Source: Bactrocera neohumeralis (lineage: Eukaryota; Arthropoda; Insecta; Diptera; Tephritidae). From it: 64,000 bases of DNA. This document shows positions 10,690-21,854 of the stretch, piece after piece (positions within the stretch are counted from its first letter, which is position 1; each line of letters begins with the position of its first letter). The notes beneath the pieces are model-generated. The model made no database searches, had not been told where the DNA came from, and was given only the letters and a program-made list of their open reading frames with translations. The translations under genes and the position numbers were made by a program. Where the stretch lies: contig NC_065919.1 in the NCBI RefSeq assembly GCF_024586455.1, positions 43,190,839 to 43,254,838 on the forward strand. The letters are read 5' to 3'.

Positions 10690-12555
10690 ATGCGCAAGCT
10701 AAGTGCCAAATAATCTTGCGGTTAATCAATGTTAAACTATTAAGCATTTTATTACTCTTATTCTAAAACACACTTGCACGCCATTTGCATAATCGGAAAC
10801 TTTTGCTCGGCATGCCTTTCGCGCGGCTTGCTCGAACTTTATGTAATATTTACGCTTAACGCCTTGCCACGTTTATGAGATTATCGCAGTTTTATCTGTT
10901 TCTTTGCCGTCTCTATAAATACACTAGAGTTCATTAGTACGCTCATTAGCTAGTGTAAATCTGTTTAGCAAACAACAACAACACTTACAAACAGCAATTA
11001 ATATGTAGGTACATATATGCTCTAATAATTGCACCACCAATAAAACAGGTGTGAGGGGAATGGAAATCACAGTTATTTGCTATTAATGCATTTATAGGCG
11101 AATAGTAAAAATCTTTAGCCGCCATAACAAACGCATAAATAACGGCGTTTAACGCGTTCCCTCGTGAATTCAATATGCCGTTTATTGCCGCGAACCCATT
11201 AGACGCTCATTACACTGAGAGAAATACGTTCGACAGTTACAGTTTTTATTAGGCGTCTTTATGTTTTATCTTCTCACACTTTTATGCTTTGGCGGCTAGT
11301 CAACTAACTCAACAGTTCCACCAGAACAAAATGCTTTAAGTAAACTAAACACACGCACACACGAACACGCACGCGACTGCACTCAGTGTAGGCAAACAAA
11401 GGCGTACATATTTGCCGAGTCGTATTGATATACATATGTATGTATGTATTTGCATGTGTGCGGTAAGGGAGCATTTTGCCTCGCATGACCAGGCCACTTT
11501 TGCTCATTTATGTTGCCATTTCATTAGTTATGCGCATAAATGAATTTAATTAGATTTCTCAAGTATATTCTCTATGGTAAACATAAACACGCACACACAC
11601 ACTAACAAGAGGCATATTCAATAGCGGCGGCGCTCATATATTTATACAGCAATGCCTGGGCGAGGTCACAAGGAAATTCCAAACATACAAACACATATAC
11701 ATTTTCATACAAATGTGTGTATGTGCATTGCCACTGTTTGTACTTTAACCGCAACCACACTCACACACCACCACCACATGCAACACTTTTCCGCTTTTGT
11801 TGTAGAAACGGTTTTTTCCAGCGAGCTGTGAAAAGCAAATATTATTATTGGTCATTTGGCAAATCTTTTTCTTTATCTGCTTTTGAATGCGATTTTTACG
11901 AGTTAGCCAAACTTGTTGCTGACCACTTTGTGGCAACACCGGCCGCAGCACTTTGCCTCACACACTCACATCAAGGCCATGTTTGCGCACTCACTCCCTC
12001 CAATCAGTTGCTGTTGTGTACTTGGGCTCAAATATATCTGTATGTATGTATATATGTACGCGCGTATGCTTGCTCAAACTTATGTTAATAAATGCTAAAT
12101 ATATTTAGTTGAAGTAAATACTCCATTCAGAAATAGTTTTATGCTCACTTATGCAAATACAGTTGCGGGCTGTCAATAACAGTGCTAATTTGTGTGAACT
12201 CAGCACTATTAACTTTCATTTGCATATACATACATACATATAAGTATATACAAATATTTATATGAGCATAAGCATATTATTTCAGGAAAACGCAAATTAA
12301 TTTAGTGAATATTCAGCAGTAGATTGCTTAAACTGAAATATGTACATGTATGTATGCAATCTCTAAATTAAGTTTATAATTAGATATTCGCCCATTTAAA
12401 CTAAAGTGGAAATAATAGTTGTCTGATTTGTAATCAAGCTTATTTTAATCAATCGATCCTTTTCAATTAGCAAGAGAAAAAAAATCCAACAAAGAAGGCT
12501 TTCATTGTTATATGTGCTCATGCTTTATCAATCGATTCGACTAACAATCATCGTG
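10690..12555. other. Unique-looking non-coding block with microsatellites
   Basis: This is the largest repeat-free block in the left part of the window. It has short TATGTATGTATG runs (11436-11449, 12048-12056), ACGCACACACAC (11589-11601), CATACATACATA (12228-12241), and the ATGCGCATAA/TTTATGGC style seen in fly regulatory DNA. None of its ORFs (for example 11717-12088) is recognised; they sit in low-complexity sequence. It could be intronic or intergenic regulatory DNA. That is inference from style only. Confidence 0.4.
10913..10950 (+). promoter_or_regulatory. Possible TATA box with initiator-like sequence
   Basis: CTATAAATAC at about 10913-10922 is followed about 20-30 bp downstream by TTCATTAG and CTCATTAG, loosely similar to the fly initiator TCAGTY. 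No ORF or exon follows, so this may be chance in AT-rich DNA. Confidence 0.15.
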
Positions 12556-12559
12556 TTTT

Positions 12560-12925
12560 GCAAAAAGCAGCAGAATAACGATGGGCGTCGCACATAGGTT
12601 TCTGCTAGTGCATACTGCGGCTAAAAATATAAGGAGTTGTTGCAGGACAATGACATTTGGTACATCATTGTTTTGGATCCCAATCAAGAAAAAAATGAAA
12701 AAATCAAAATCACGCCCCCTTTTTTACGCCCACCTCCCATATAAGGTGAAACTTAATTTTTGACCTACAGCACTGATTTTTGGTACATAGCATTTTTATG
12801 ACATTATATATGTTGGTGTTAAATTTCAATAATATCCGCCCACTTTTACGCCCACCTCCCATACAAACTAAATTCTCTTTTATCAAGTCTCTTTTAGCAA
12901 CTTTTTTACATTTTCGTGACATTGT
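12560..12925. repeat. Unclassified repeat fragment with two CGCCCACCTCCCATA boxes
   Basis: TACGCCCACCTCCCATA occurs twice, at about 12726-12742 and 12848-12864, each followed by a short AT-rich stretch. The same box occurs in the 1-kb repeat family at 25540-26573 (about 26060-26075), and its inverse at about 40042-40055. I take this as a diverged relative of that family. The surrounding sequence (GACATTTGGTACATCATTG) has no coding potential I recognise. Confidence 0.45.
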
Positions 12926-13149
12926 AATTTTTTTAATTTTATTTTAGTACGAAAAATGTTTATGTACGGACCCGAAGACATTAATAAGTGATGCATCACA
13001 TCTTCCTTAGTGGATAAGCGTCCAATTCTTCTGGAATGATACATCCTATAGTTCCTGTAATCCTTGTTATATACATATATATTGCATACTTTTGGGCGGT
13101 AACTTGCCATTTTAGAGTATCTCATTGTTTTTTTTCGAGAGGGGCAATT

Positions 13150-13700
13150 TGGAGCAGCTGAATTTTTTTTTATCGTTTAGCTGAGACTTCAGGCTTTAAT
13201 TCGGTGTATGTATGTCGACAGCGGTAGACAGCGCTAAAAAGATACACCACTTTGAATTTGAAGAACATTGAAATTTTGAAGTCCAAATTATGTTGTTCCA
13301 CAATATTTTTTATGCATTATTTTTTTCAATGGATTTTAATGCAAATTTTTTCTTTGATACATATTATAAGTGAAAAATAATAATAAAGTTGAATTTCAAT
13401 AGTTGTTTTATTGTATCAATGATTTGACTTTTGAGTAAATTTTTTGCTAATTTTGATGTTCTCTACATTCACCAACTTTGGGCAGTTCTGAACAAAAAAC
13501 TAATGCAGATAGAATCCTAATATTTTGGGAAAATAATGTATAGATAGTTGGTAACAAACTGTGAAATTTTCATTCAAATCAGACAACATGCCATTTTTGA
13601 ATTTCAGCCACGGAAATCCCAATGTGCGTCGGAGGTTTAGATGGCACACTTAGTGCGACAGCCAAAAAAAAAGCGATATTTTGCAATTGAGAAAATAAAA
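13150..13700. other. Gene-free AT-rich stretch
   Basis: AT-rich, with nothing recognised. It ends at the TA where the MITE at 13704 inserted. Confidence 0.3.
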
Positions 13701-13703
13701 ATA

Positions 13704-14386
13704 CAGAGTCCGGCACTCGAAGTGTAACCATTTAAAAAACCCATAAATTCGGTTTGGAAAATAATTTGTATTTATTTTAAAGTACAAAATGTGTGAAAGT
13801 AATCATAAATTCAGGACCAATTCACTCTTGCTTGATATGACCACCTTTTGCCTTAACTATGGCCTTGAGACTCAATTGGAAAATTTTTTTCGTCAGAAAA
13901 CACAATGTTCGGAATTTGACCGCTTTCGGCCAAGCGAAGCAACTGCTTCGCTCTCTCAAGTCTTACTTGTTGCTGCTTCGGTGTGAGATCATGGGCCTTT
14001 TGGAACTTGCAAGGCTTGACCTTGAGCTCATTTTTCAATATGTGTCGGATGCTGCAGTCGGATATTTTCACTTCTTAGCCATTTGATTGGCACTTCGTCA
14101 TGGATTTTGCTCAAGTTTGATGACCACCTCCATGGCGTTTTGCGATGCTACCAGTATCATTGTAACGAGTGGCTGTGATTTTCCAGCTAAATATAAAGCA
14201 ATCACACTATTACGTTTGAATTCCATCGCTGATCACTTTTGTTTGCGTTCACTTTCGGCAAAACGCTTTTTTACACTTGTGAACAATACTCCGAACTATC
14301 ATTCAGCAAATTTATAAACAGCTGATTCCAGTGCGACAGCTGCGCGAACGGTCTGAATTTGGTTACACTTCGAGTGCCGGACCCTG
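13704..14386 (-). mobile_element. IS630/Tc1-like MITE with truncated transposase
   Basis: Terminal inverted repeats of 27 bp (13704-13730 and 14360-14386) match at 26 of 27 positions, with core GTCCGGCACTCGAAGTGTAA. They are flanked by TA on both sides (13702-13703 and 14387-14388), the target duplication of this superfamily. Inside, the minus strand keeps the HTH and linker of the transposase: KISDCSIRHILKNELKVKP, AHDLTPKQQQVRLERAKQLL and then IPNIVFSDEKNF, the first catalytic block. Soon after, the frame ends and the rest of the DDE domain is missing. At 683 bp it is about half of an autonomous element. The termini are well preserved, which suggests fairly recent mobilisation in trans. Confidence 0.85.
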
Positions 14387-14459
14387 TACTGCATCACTTG
14401 TTCTGAAAGACTTATACATTTCAGAAAAACTCAGTGAAATTTTTGGAAACAAAAATTAA

Positions 14460-15190
14460 CATCTAAGGAAGGGCTAAGTTCGGGTGCAACCGAACATTTT
14501 ATACTCTTGCAACTTGCAAGAATCAAGTCCAGGGAAATACTTTAAGGTGTAAAACCTATCACTTAGAGTAAAGTCAGCCGGATGTCCGAAAATCCTGATA
14601 TTACTTATATAGGGACTAGGCCAATTTTTAGCCCAAATGTATCTATTTCAGGCAAGAAGATACATTGATATGAATAAAGCACGCTCTTTTATTTTTATTT
14701 GGATAACTCACATATTGGCCGATATATGCGGTACAAGGTCACCCGGAAGTTCGAAAAATTATATCTTAGGTATGTGGGAGCTAAGGGAAGTATTGGTCCG
14801 ATTCAACCCATTTTTGACATACAGACATACCACTGATTATCCCTTAATTTCAGCTATATATATCACACATTGATCGACATTTTCGATCAAAAGTCATCTA
14901 TAGGTACCGGGGTCTAAATATTCGGTATCTACGGCTTGAACAGTTTTTATTGGATGTAAATCATTTTTGGTCATAAGGTGGCACACATTAAAAGCATTAT
15001 TCGTGCAAAGTTTAATCCCGTTATATTAATTGCTTCTTGATTTGTTTACCGGAAACTCAACGAAACAAGTAAAATTTAAAATAGTGCTATATGGGAAGTA
15101 GGCGTGGTCTTTGTCCGATTTCATCCATTTTCGCACTGAGACATAAAAAGTAAGAAGAAAGACACGTACTAAATTTTGAGACGAGACGCC
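14460..15190 (+). repeat. Unclassified 1-kb repeat family, diverged copy
   Basis: It begins with the family signature GGAAGGGCTAAGTTCGGGT at 14467-14485, followed by GCAACCGAACATTTTATACT. GTTCGG and CCGAAC can pair as a hairpin. The middle resembles the copy at 27955-28660 (GATATATGCGGTACAAGGTC against GATAGATGCGGTATAAGGTC). The 3' part (GGAAGTAGGCGTGGTC, CGATTTCATCCATTTT) resembles the copies at 25540-26573 and 39553-40616. No protein is conserved. The right border is uncertain because LINE sequence follows. Confidence 0.7.
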
Positions 15191-15306
15191 CATCGACCAA
15201 TTTTCACATCAGTACCCGTAAAACTCTCTCATACCATCTCGGTGGTAAAACTTAATGTCTCTGGCGTATTTAGTTATTGATTTATCGCAATTTTAGGAGG
15301 ACTTAG

Positions 15307-15694
15307 GATGACAACAACTGATGAGTCGACGGTGAGAGTTTTCGAGAGAAAAGTTCTGCGAAAGATGTATGGTCCTTTGCGCATTGGCCTTGACGAATAT
15401 CGCATTTGATGGAACGATGAGCTGTATGAGATATATGACGACATTGACATAATTCAACGAAATAAAAGACAGCGGCTACGCTGGCTAGGTCATGTTGTCC
15501 GAATGGACGAAAACACTCCAGCTCTGAAAGTATTCGACGCAGTACCCGCCGGGGGAAGCAGAGAAAGAGGAAGACCTCCTCTACGTTGGAAGGACGAGGT
15601 GGAGAAAGACCTGGCTACGCTTGGAATATCCAATTGGCGCTACGTGGCGAAAAGAAGAAACGACTGGCACGCTGTTGTTAACTCGGCCAATTAA
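15307..15694 (+). mobile_element. RTE-like LINE, 3' end, best-preserved C-terminus
   Basis: The frame reads TTDESTVRVFERKVLRKMYG, then ELYEIYDDIDIIQRNKRQRLRWLGHVVRMDENTPALKVFDAVPAGG. It continues through RERGRPPLRWKDEVEKDLATL to NWRYVAKRRNDWHAVVNSAN and a stop at 15692-15694. One in-frame stop (at about 15409) interrupts it. This is the region after the reverse transcriptase in RTE-like elements; the basic GRPPLRW stretch probably helps RNA binding (family inference). A short AAGAAGAAG tail follows at 15692-15700. The copy is 5'-truncated, and its upstream end lies next to the repeat at 14460-15190. It served as the guide for recognising the decayed copies at 1-626, 48160-48425, 52395-54345 and 62110-62645. 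Confidence 0.85.
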
Positions 15695-15699
15695 GAAGA

Positions 15700-15960
15700 A
15701 GTTATTTATATTGCTAAAAGTATTGCATTGTTCGTGTTACTCTATTTACTACTAAATTCACTCTGTTTTGTAGTTGGGAAGTTAAAGTTCTTTTAATTTC
15801 TTCCCAAATAGTAAATGCTTTACGATATAGTAGGTGAATTAATTCCGACAGCTACAACAGCAACAAAAATTGTTTTCAATGCCTTTAAACATATACAGAA
15901 TTTTAAAACTATTTCCAATGTTGCACGCAAAAAAAAAACCGAAAAACTGCAACCGAAATA
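15700..15960. other. Short gene-free stretch
   Basis: AT-rich with an ACAGCAACAAAAA tract. No identity recognised. It may include the upstream part of the Tc1 element that follows. Confidence 0.3.
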
Positions 15961-15989
15961 GACCACAGAATTAATACTTTCTCGAAAAA

Positions 15990-16715
15990 CTACATGAAAT
16001 TCCAAGGCGAAAACAATGTCCAAATATCCAAGAGAACAATTGCCCGGCATTTTGTCGAATCTTGACTTTACGGCAGTGCAGCACGCAGGAACTGACTAAA
16101 ATTCGTAGAAACGATGCCTCGACTTTGCCAACTCTTATTGGTCTAAGACAGCAACTCAACGGGTATATGTCGTTTGGAACGATGTAACAAAAATTAATCG
16201 CTTAGGTCCTGATGGTCGAAGATATGTTCGCCGTCCAATAATTTAAGAATTTGATCTTCGCTATGTTCCACGCGTAGTTGAGTATGGTGGAGGATCAATC
16301 ATGGTGTGGGGATGTTTTACATGTAATGGTGTTGGCCCACTCCATAAGATTGATGGAATTTTAAACAAGGAGCAATACGTCGACATTCTAAAAAATGTCA
16401 TGTTGCCATGGGCTGAGGAAAATTTGCCTGTTATAAGGAAGAAAACAATTCAACGCACACGTCTAAGTTGACGCAAAAGTTTTTAATAAAAATTCTATCA
16501 ATGTTTTGGAGTGGGAATCATCCAGCCCAGACCTAAACCCTGTAGAACATCTCTGGGTGATGTTAACAGAGCCATGTGGACCAAAAATATCCCAAATTTG
16601 GATGTTCTTTGTGATGAAAGTAGCACGGCATGGCAAGCTGCATCATTGGTGCGCATTCAGAGTCTTAGAACTTAAATTCGAAATCGATGTGAAACAATAT
16701 TAAAGTAAAAGAGGT
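15990..16715 (+). pseudogene. Tc1 transposase, catalytic part, broken
   Basis: The plus strand shows KRCLDFANSYW.KT, then VVWNDVTKINRLGPDGRRYVRRP near 16175-16240, where the Tc1 motif WSDESKFNLFG has lost its catalytic Asp to Asn. YGGGSIMVWGCFTCNGVGPL at about 16290-16340 is well preserved, and YVDILKNVMLPWAEENLP follows. The second catalytic block (QQDNDPKHTS in relatives) is nearly gone after KKTIQRT near 16445. WESSSPDLNPVEHLWV at about 16510-16560 keeps the third block. The remainder is frameshifted through a MWTKNIPNLDV-like tail. The N-terminal paired-type HTH is not found. It is inactive. The region to about 16990 probably contains its 3' end. Confidence 0.85.
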
Positions 16716-16999
16716 AACCAACAAAATACTAACTGAAAGTAAGCAAGTTTTTGTGATATTATTATTTGTTGTAGATAAAATATTTTCGTTTCTAATTAGT
16801 TGTCGCACTGACACTTTAACACAAAAACGAATTTTAAACAAAATTTTTCTATTAGAGTTTAAGATTAACATAGGTTTCAATAAAATAAGTGAATATACAA
16901 TAAATATATGTGATTTATTGGAAAATAACATCATTTACTTCAAAATTGGTGTCGTTTCTAATTGGCTGGGTTTTGGGTTTTGATGAAATTTATTAACTA

Positions 17000-18975
17000 A
17001 AACTTCATTTTTTTGTTCAAAAATTGTAGTTCTGAAAAACGTGAAACATCACAAAGTAGGTTCTTAAAGTCAATATTAAAATAGTGTTAATAAATCCGCG
17101 AAGATGTAAAAAAGTTTTGATTAAAACCCCCTAATGTACAAATATACCATATTTGATATGTACTTACGAGTGCATACTTATCCGGATTGGAACCATTGTC
17201 AAAAAAATATGTATTGTGCTTATTGCAAATGCGAATGCAGTTGCTGTAGGTGTTTAGAAATCTCTACCTTTATACCTTGAGCCTCTTTCAAACTCAAAAG
17301 TTACCGTGTGCATCTGCTATCTGTTTGCAGTAAGCCACCGCGTATACGTAACAACACAAGCTGCTTGGGAGAGCACCACACAATGGGCGCCTAGTGCAAG
17401 AATCAATGCAAATCCTTGTGATATCCACGCATGTGTTGCGAATGGGGAGAACAAAGAGAAGCTGTCAAACTGTAACTATAAATAAAACAAAACCACAATT
17501 GCAAGTGTCAAGGCAGATTTACATAGCGCTGGAGCAGCAAACAAAGGTGGGCTCGTATAGTCTGAGTGAGCCGATAAGAACCGCATAAAATATGCAATGT
17601 AAATAACAACAACATAATTGCGCAGCATCACAAGGGCGATAACAAAAATAACAATAAAGTACGAGAGTGTAATGCAAACATTTTGATATTTACACTTTGT
17701 TTTCTCTCAGCTGCATGCTGCAGCACCTTGTGGCCCTTGCTGTTATTGTTCTCCCTCCGCCTTAGTCCATTCTTTCGCTGGTTTGTATAAAATTCGTTTG
17801 GTATTCAACGGCGCTGTTGCAATTTCTGATGCGCCCAACATTGCAACACCCGCTCAGACGGCTACACTCGTCAGTGGAGGCAAGCAGCGTGGCGACCAAC
17901 TGGTGCGGCAAGTAACGAATTGCCTGTGGGTGTAAAGTGATAGGACTGCAGCCCAGACAAACAGCAAGAGCCAAGGCAGCACTTGTAGCGGCAATACAAA
18001 ACAATGGCAATAACATAGCAATGCAGTTTGTATGAAGCACAATGTTGTTTATGCTGACAATATGCCGCATACAGATACATAAACATCACAACAACAGCAT
18101 ACAATCAGTATACATAGATATAATTCTCGTTTTATTTTGTAACACACTGTTGGCTGCCGGTTGCATCTTGCACAAGGCAAAGCTTTTCAGTGCCCGCTGT
18201 TTACTTAATTGTATACGCCGCATCAGAGATGAGGTTGAGATGTGGGGGGACCCACCCAGTTTGCGCACACGTTCCCTCAACTGCAACGCTTAGCATTTCT
18301 ATACAATCTGCGGCTCCCCCCACGGCGCGCTAGAGTTCCGGCAGTCAGCTCGTAACAAAAGCCCATAAAACGACGCTCATAAAGCGCCGGCAAATGAGCA
18401 AAAGATGGCAGTTGAGCGTGCAGTGAGCGGTGGGGGTCGGATCTTTTAAATGGTGGTAAATAGCAGGGAATTTCTTTATTATGAAATTCAATGAAATGAA
18501 AGGCAAACGAATAGAAGTCGTGTGCAATTTATCGCCGAGCAAAGTGCGCAAAAAGGTTGCTCGATGACAGAGAATTTCCGGTAGTCTCTGCTTGGCAAGA
18601 TACCGTAGCGCTACAAAGTGATTACACACATGGCGTCAAAGTTAAGGCTACAGCATGCAGCACAGGCTTTCCTTAACAATTGTTGTTAGCAAATACAATA
18701 AAGCACTATTTGCATTTGCCTGAGCGCTAAATGTAATAGTGCTATTCCGATTGAGATGTAATAGCATAAAACTTGTGCGCTTTTTATGCTGGAAGAGTTG
18801 TGATTTATTTGTCGACATGCTTTCGGCGTATGAATGGGTATACGGCATAATAGAGCTCAATGTGGATTTCGTTTGTACATCTCAGAAAACGAACATTACC
18901 TTTCGGGCCGATTAGCTGGAATAGTTTTTGTCTTCTTCGGGGCAGGTTTGGTTGGTGAAGTCTACTATTTCGGCT
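17000..18975. other. Unique-looking non-coding block
   Basis: No transposon or gene recognised. GC content rises at 17700-18450 and opa-like CAACAA/GCAGCA tracts occur. Overlapping ORFs on both strands (17762-18104, 18042-18293, 18345-18629) are typical of non-coding GC-richer DNA. The sequence GCGTATACGTAAC at 17340-17352 is the inverted partial match of a 19-bp motif found at 42083 and 51908. Function unknown; regulatory DNA is possible. Confidence 0.4.
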
Positions 18976-18979
18976 TATA

Positions 18980-19521
18980 GGTTGTCAAAAAAGTCTTGCG
19001 GTATTTTCGCTAGTTGGCGCTGAAAGCGCGTAGTTCTAGTTTTATTCGTCGCATCGGGTCATGCTATACCGTTTTGGAAAGCTCATTTCATGCGCTAACA
19101 CGTGTTTGATTGATTCGGTCGTTTCTTTTAAGTCGTTCGTGAGTTATAGCGTCGCAAACATGGAGCAAAATAAAGAGAAAATACGGCATATTTTACAGTA
19201 CTACTACGATAAAGGCAAAAATGCATCTCAAGCCGCCAATAAAATTTGTGCAGTTTATGGACCCGATACAGTTTCCATTTCCACCGCACAAAGATGGTTT
19301 CAACGTTTTCGTTCTGGTGTAGAGGTGGTCGAAGATGCGCCATGCTCCGGAAGGCCTGTCGTCGAAAATTGCGATAAAATCGCTGAATTGGTCGAAAGAG
19401 ACCGGCATAGTAGCAGCCGTAGCATCGGTCAACAGCTGGCTATGAGTCATCAAAAATTCATTTCAATTTCAATAAAAAAAAAAAATCAATAAAAATACCG
19501 CAAGACTTTTTTGACAACCCA
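18980..19521 (+). mobile_element. mariner MITE carrying only the HTH half of the transposase (copy 2)
   Basis: The ends are GGTTGTCAAAAAAGTCTTGC at 18980-18999 and its inverse at about 19500-19519, so this is the same family as 6276-6772. TTATAG before and CATTAT after the ends are compatible with a TA target site. At 542 bp, the element contains the whole 5' untranslated region, an intact ATG, and the DNA-binding half of a transposase. It has the same internal deletion as copy 1: the codons of GMSHQ are fused to 3' terminal sequence. It is about 45 bp longer than copy 1, mainly because copy 1 lost its start region. Confidence 0.9.
19160..19492 (+). CDS. HTH-only truncated mariner transposase, open frame
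   Basis: The ATG at 19160 has a good fly context (GCAAACATGG) and matches the start of mariner proteins (MEQNKEKIRHILQYYY). Starting upstream at 19061 would add residues not seen in the family. The 110-residue frame has no stops. Residues 1-50 hold the first HTH (YYYDKGKNASQAANKICAVY), followed by the WFQRFRSG linker. About residues 65-100 hold the second HTH (IAELVERDRHSSSRSIGQQL). After AMSHQ it runs into KFISISIKKKNQ, derived from 3' terminal DNA. There is no DDE catalytic domain; a full mariner protein is about 340-350 residues. If expressed, it could bind the element ends without cutting. Expression is not shown by the sequence. Confidence 0.6.
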   Translation: MEQNKEKIRHILQYYYDKGKNASQAANKICAVYGPDTVSISTAQRWFQRFRSGVEVVEDAPCSGRPVVENCDKIAELVERDRHSSSRSIGQQLAMSHQKFISISIKKKNQ

Positions 19522-19524
19522 TTA

Positions 19525-20125
19525 TTTAGTGTATGTGGTAAGCGTTCCTAGAAGCAAGTACGGAATCACGTACCGATATTAATTTTTTAAATTTTTCTAA
19601 AATTCTCAGATACGCTCACTTCACAATCCTTCAAAGTAAAACTTGCACTTTGGTTCGCTCAATTTAAATAAAGCTGCCAGTGAAATTTACTATCCAATAT
19701 TAAAATTATCTTATCATCGGGCAGTGAGACTAAGCACTCATTGACCCCCCACAACTTGTATATGTATATGAAAATACTTAGGCTCATTTGGTGGGTAGTA
19801 TTGACGACTGACTCAATTGAAAGGTTTGATTGCATCATAATTAATTGAAGATCAGTAAGTTTACTATACCAAAACATAAAATTAATACTTTCCACCGACT
19901 ATCGTAACTGTATTTAGCATATGGCAGAGGTCGAATCCATGCGCTAAGTACACACGCGGCCTTCGTTGCTTATTAGGAAAAACAGTACAGTTAAGCCTTA
20001 TTTGCAGATGTGATCAACATTATGTGTACCGAAAAGTGGCGTTAAAGCTATTTTGATTCTCATAACTTTAATTAGATTTCAGATAGAATACGCCCAAAAA
20101 GGTATTCCAATGGCCAAAATTGAAA
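19525..20125. other. Gene-free stretch
   Basis: Nothing recognised. ORFs here are short and AT-driven. Confidence 0.3.
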
Positions 20126-20129
20126 ACAG

Positions 20130-20900
20130 AACTCCATAGTTCACGTTAGTTTGGTCGCTTTGCAACATATTTTGGAAAGTAAAATGGAGAAAAAAGAGGA
20201 AGAAAAAGAAAAAAAGATAGGAATAACTAGGTCAGTAGGACCGATTTTCATAAGAACGTGGACAAAAAATTGCGCTTTAACCCTACGAAAATTACTTTTC
20301 ACAATCGTTTCTGGTTTATCTGCGAAGGCAATGTACTTTACATAACCACATAGAAAATAGTTCAACGGTGTAAAATAGCTTGATCTTGAATCTTTCCTTC
20401 AATAAAAAGCTTGTTTCCTTGACTGTAGGTCAAGTAGCGCCGTCTTGTTGAAACCAAAGGTCAGCCACATAAATATCAGCCATTTTAATTTTTGAAGAAA
20501 CATATACCAATATTACCTTCTACCCATAGAGCACACCAAACAGTGATTTATAAGCATCAGTGTTCCTCTCGTGTCACCGAACATGCGACATGTTTAATGG
20601 TCTTTCGCCTTTAATTTTTGCACGAGTGTAAACCCGCAAAGCACATTCCTTCTACAAAATCTTCAATAAAGTGAATGGCCTAAGCTCCAATTATTACGGC
20701 AATCGCAGATAAACTCATTCGGTTGCTCTTTTAAGCTCTATGACATCTCTGAGAATCCGCTATCCACTGGTTAAAACGTGAAACATGGCCCGAAACCGAT
20801 CCATGGTTGCTCGAATTACCGACTTTGCTTGGCGATTTGTTGATGGAATGTTGGACGCGAACCATTATTTAGGAAATAAATTTCCAAGACTTTTAAACGT
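20130..20900 (-). pseudogene. DUF4817/DDE transposase, heavily decayed (third subfamily, type C)
   Basis: On the minus strand, WFQQDGAT (second catalytic block, near 20440) is followed by LLKERF and, in another frame, LFYTVELF.MWLCKVHCLRR. Frame-corrected this is the MNYFLCGYVKYIAFADKPETI segment at about 20300-20365, matching the third-block region (LDFFLWGYVKDKVYADKPxTI) of the DUF4817-type family. The stretch at 20460-20870 holds the linker and HTH region but is too scrambled to read continuously. The residues differ from types A and B elsewhere in the window, so I treat it as a third lineage. It is dead. Confidence 0.6.
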
Positions 20901-20904
20901 TGTT

Positions 20905-21160
20905 CTAGAGTAAATCGATTCAGTATGAAATGGCAAACTAAACTGAGTATTAATCAAGTAACATTTATCACAAATACCAACTACAGAAGTAGTATTGCTT
21001 CTTTGAAAAAACACAGTGTAAAAAACTAAAGTGTGTTTTTTCTCCAACAGAAATAGATATTATTTTTTTTTAGTAGTTAAAACGTAATGAATATGTTTGA
21101 ATATTAATTAATATTTGAAAATATCATTAAGTATGAACAAAAAATCTAAATACTTTTCAG
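20905..21160. other. Short gene-free stretch
   Basis: AT-rich with a T-run at 21064-21072. Nothing recognised. Confidence 0.25.
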
Positions 21161-21162
21161 TA

Positions 21163-21849
21163 CGGTAATCTGGCCAGTTTTTTTGACATTTTTTTCATAG
21201 AAATTTTTTACAATTTTTTTCAAACGGAAAATTAACGAGAAACTGACGATTATTTCTACAGCTTTTCCCAGAAAATAGTTTTCGAACTTTTCAGGTCATA
21301 TGATGAGGTATATCGTGGAGTGTATAAACAAATTTTTTTCGGAATTTTTTGATGATATCTGTCGGAGAAATGACTGGGCGAATGAGATGCGTTTCTTCAC
21401 TGGCGGACACTATTTCTCATGTTTGGATCTGAAACACAAAATCCCAATTTATTCTTAAAAAGTACGTGAATGGTTATCGTCTCCACTAAAATCATGAAAA
21501 AATGTTGATAAGCAGAAAGTAATTAACGTTTTTTTATTAATTTTTCCCAATGTTTTCTCACAAAAATTTTGCCATAACATTGTCAATAAGTTATAAATAA
21601 TATAGCCAGGCGTTTTGTGATTATTTAAAAAACAAAATGAAGCAAATCGGTTGTGTAGTTCGACCGGAATCATGTCCGCCAGTTTAAAAAGTGTGTTTTG
21701 AGAAAAACGCGTTTAAAGTTTGAGATACTGCGGTATTATTATGTTTGGGCCTTTTTCGAAAACTTCCAATGGTAAAGTGGGGTTCTACATTAATTCTTAG
21801 GGTATAAGGGAACAAAAAATGCAAAAAAAAAATTGAAAAAAGATTACCC
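21163..21849. mobile_element. Candidate TA-flanked MITE
   Basis: CGGTAATCT at 21163-21171 and AGATTACCC at 21841-21849 form inverted ends (8 of 9 bases), flanked by TA at 21161-21162 and 21850-21851. The interior is AT-rich and non-coding. It contains GAGAAAAACGCGTTTAAAGT at about 21691-21710, identical to a segment inside the MITE at 43631-44298. In both, a GTTCGACCGG or GTCGACCGG phrase precedes it by about 60-90 bp. The ends are short, so the borders need confirmation. Confidence 0.5.
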
Positions 21850-21854
21850 TACTA

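Noticed and set aside
20151..20345. Plus-strand Lys/Glu-rich frame MVALQHILESKMEKKEEEKEKK
   Set aside because: It is antisense to the decayed DUF4817-type transposase at 20130-20900; the AGAAAAAGAAAA run is low-complexity DNA.
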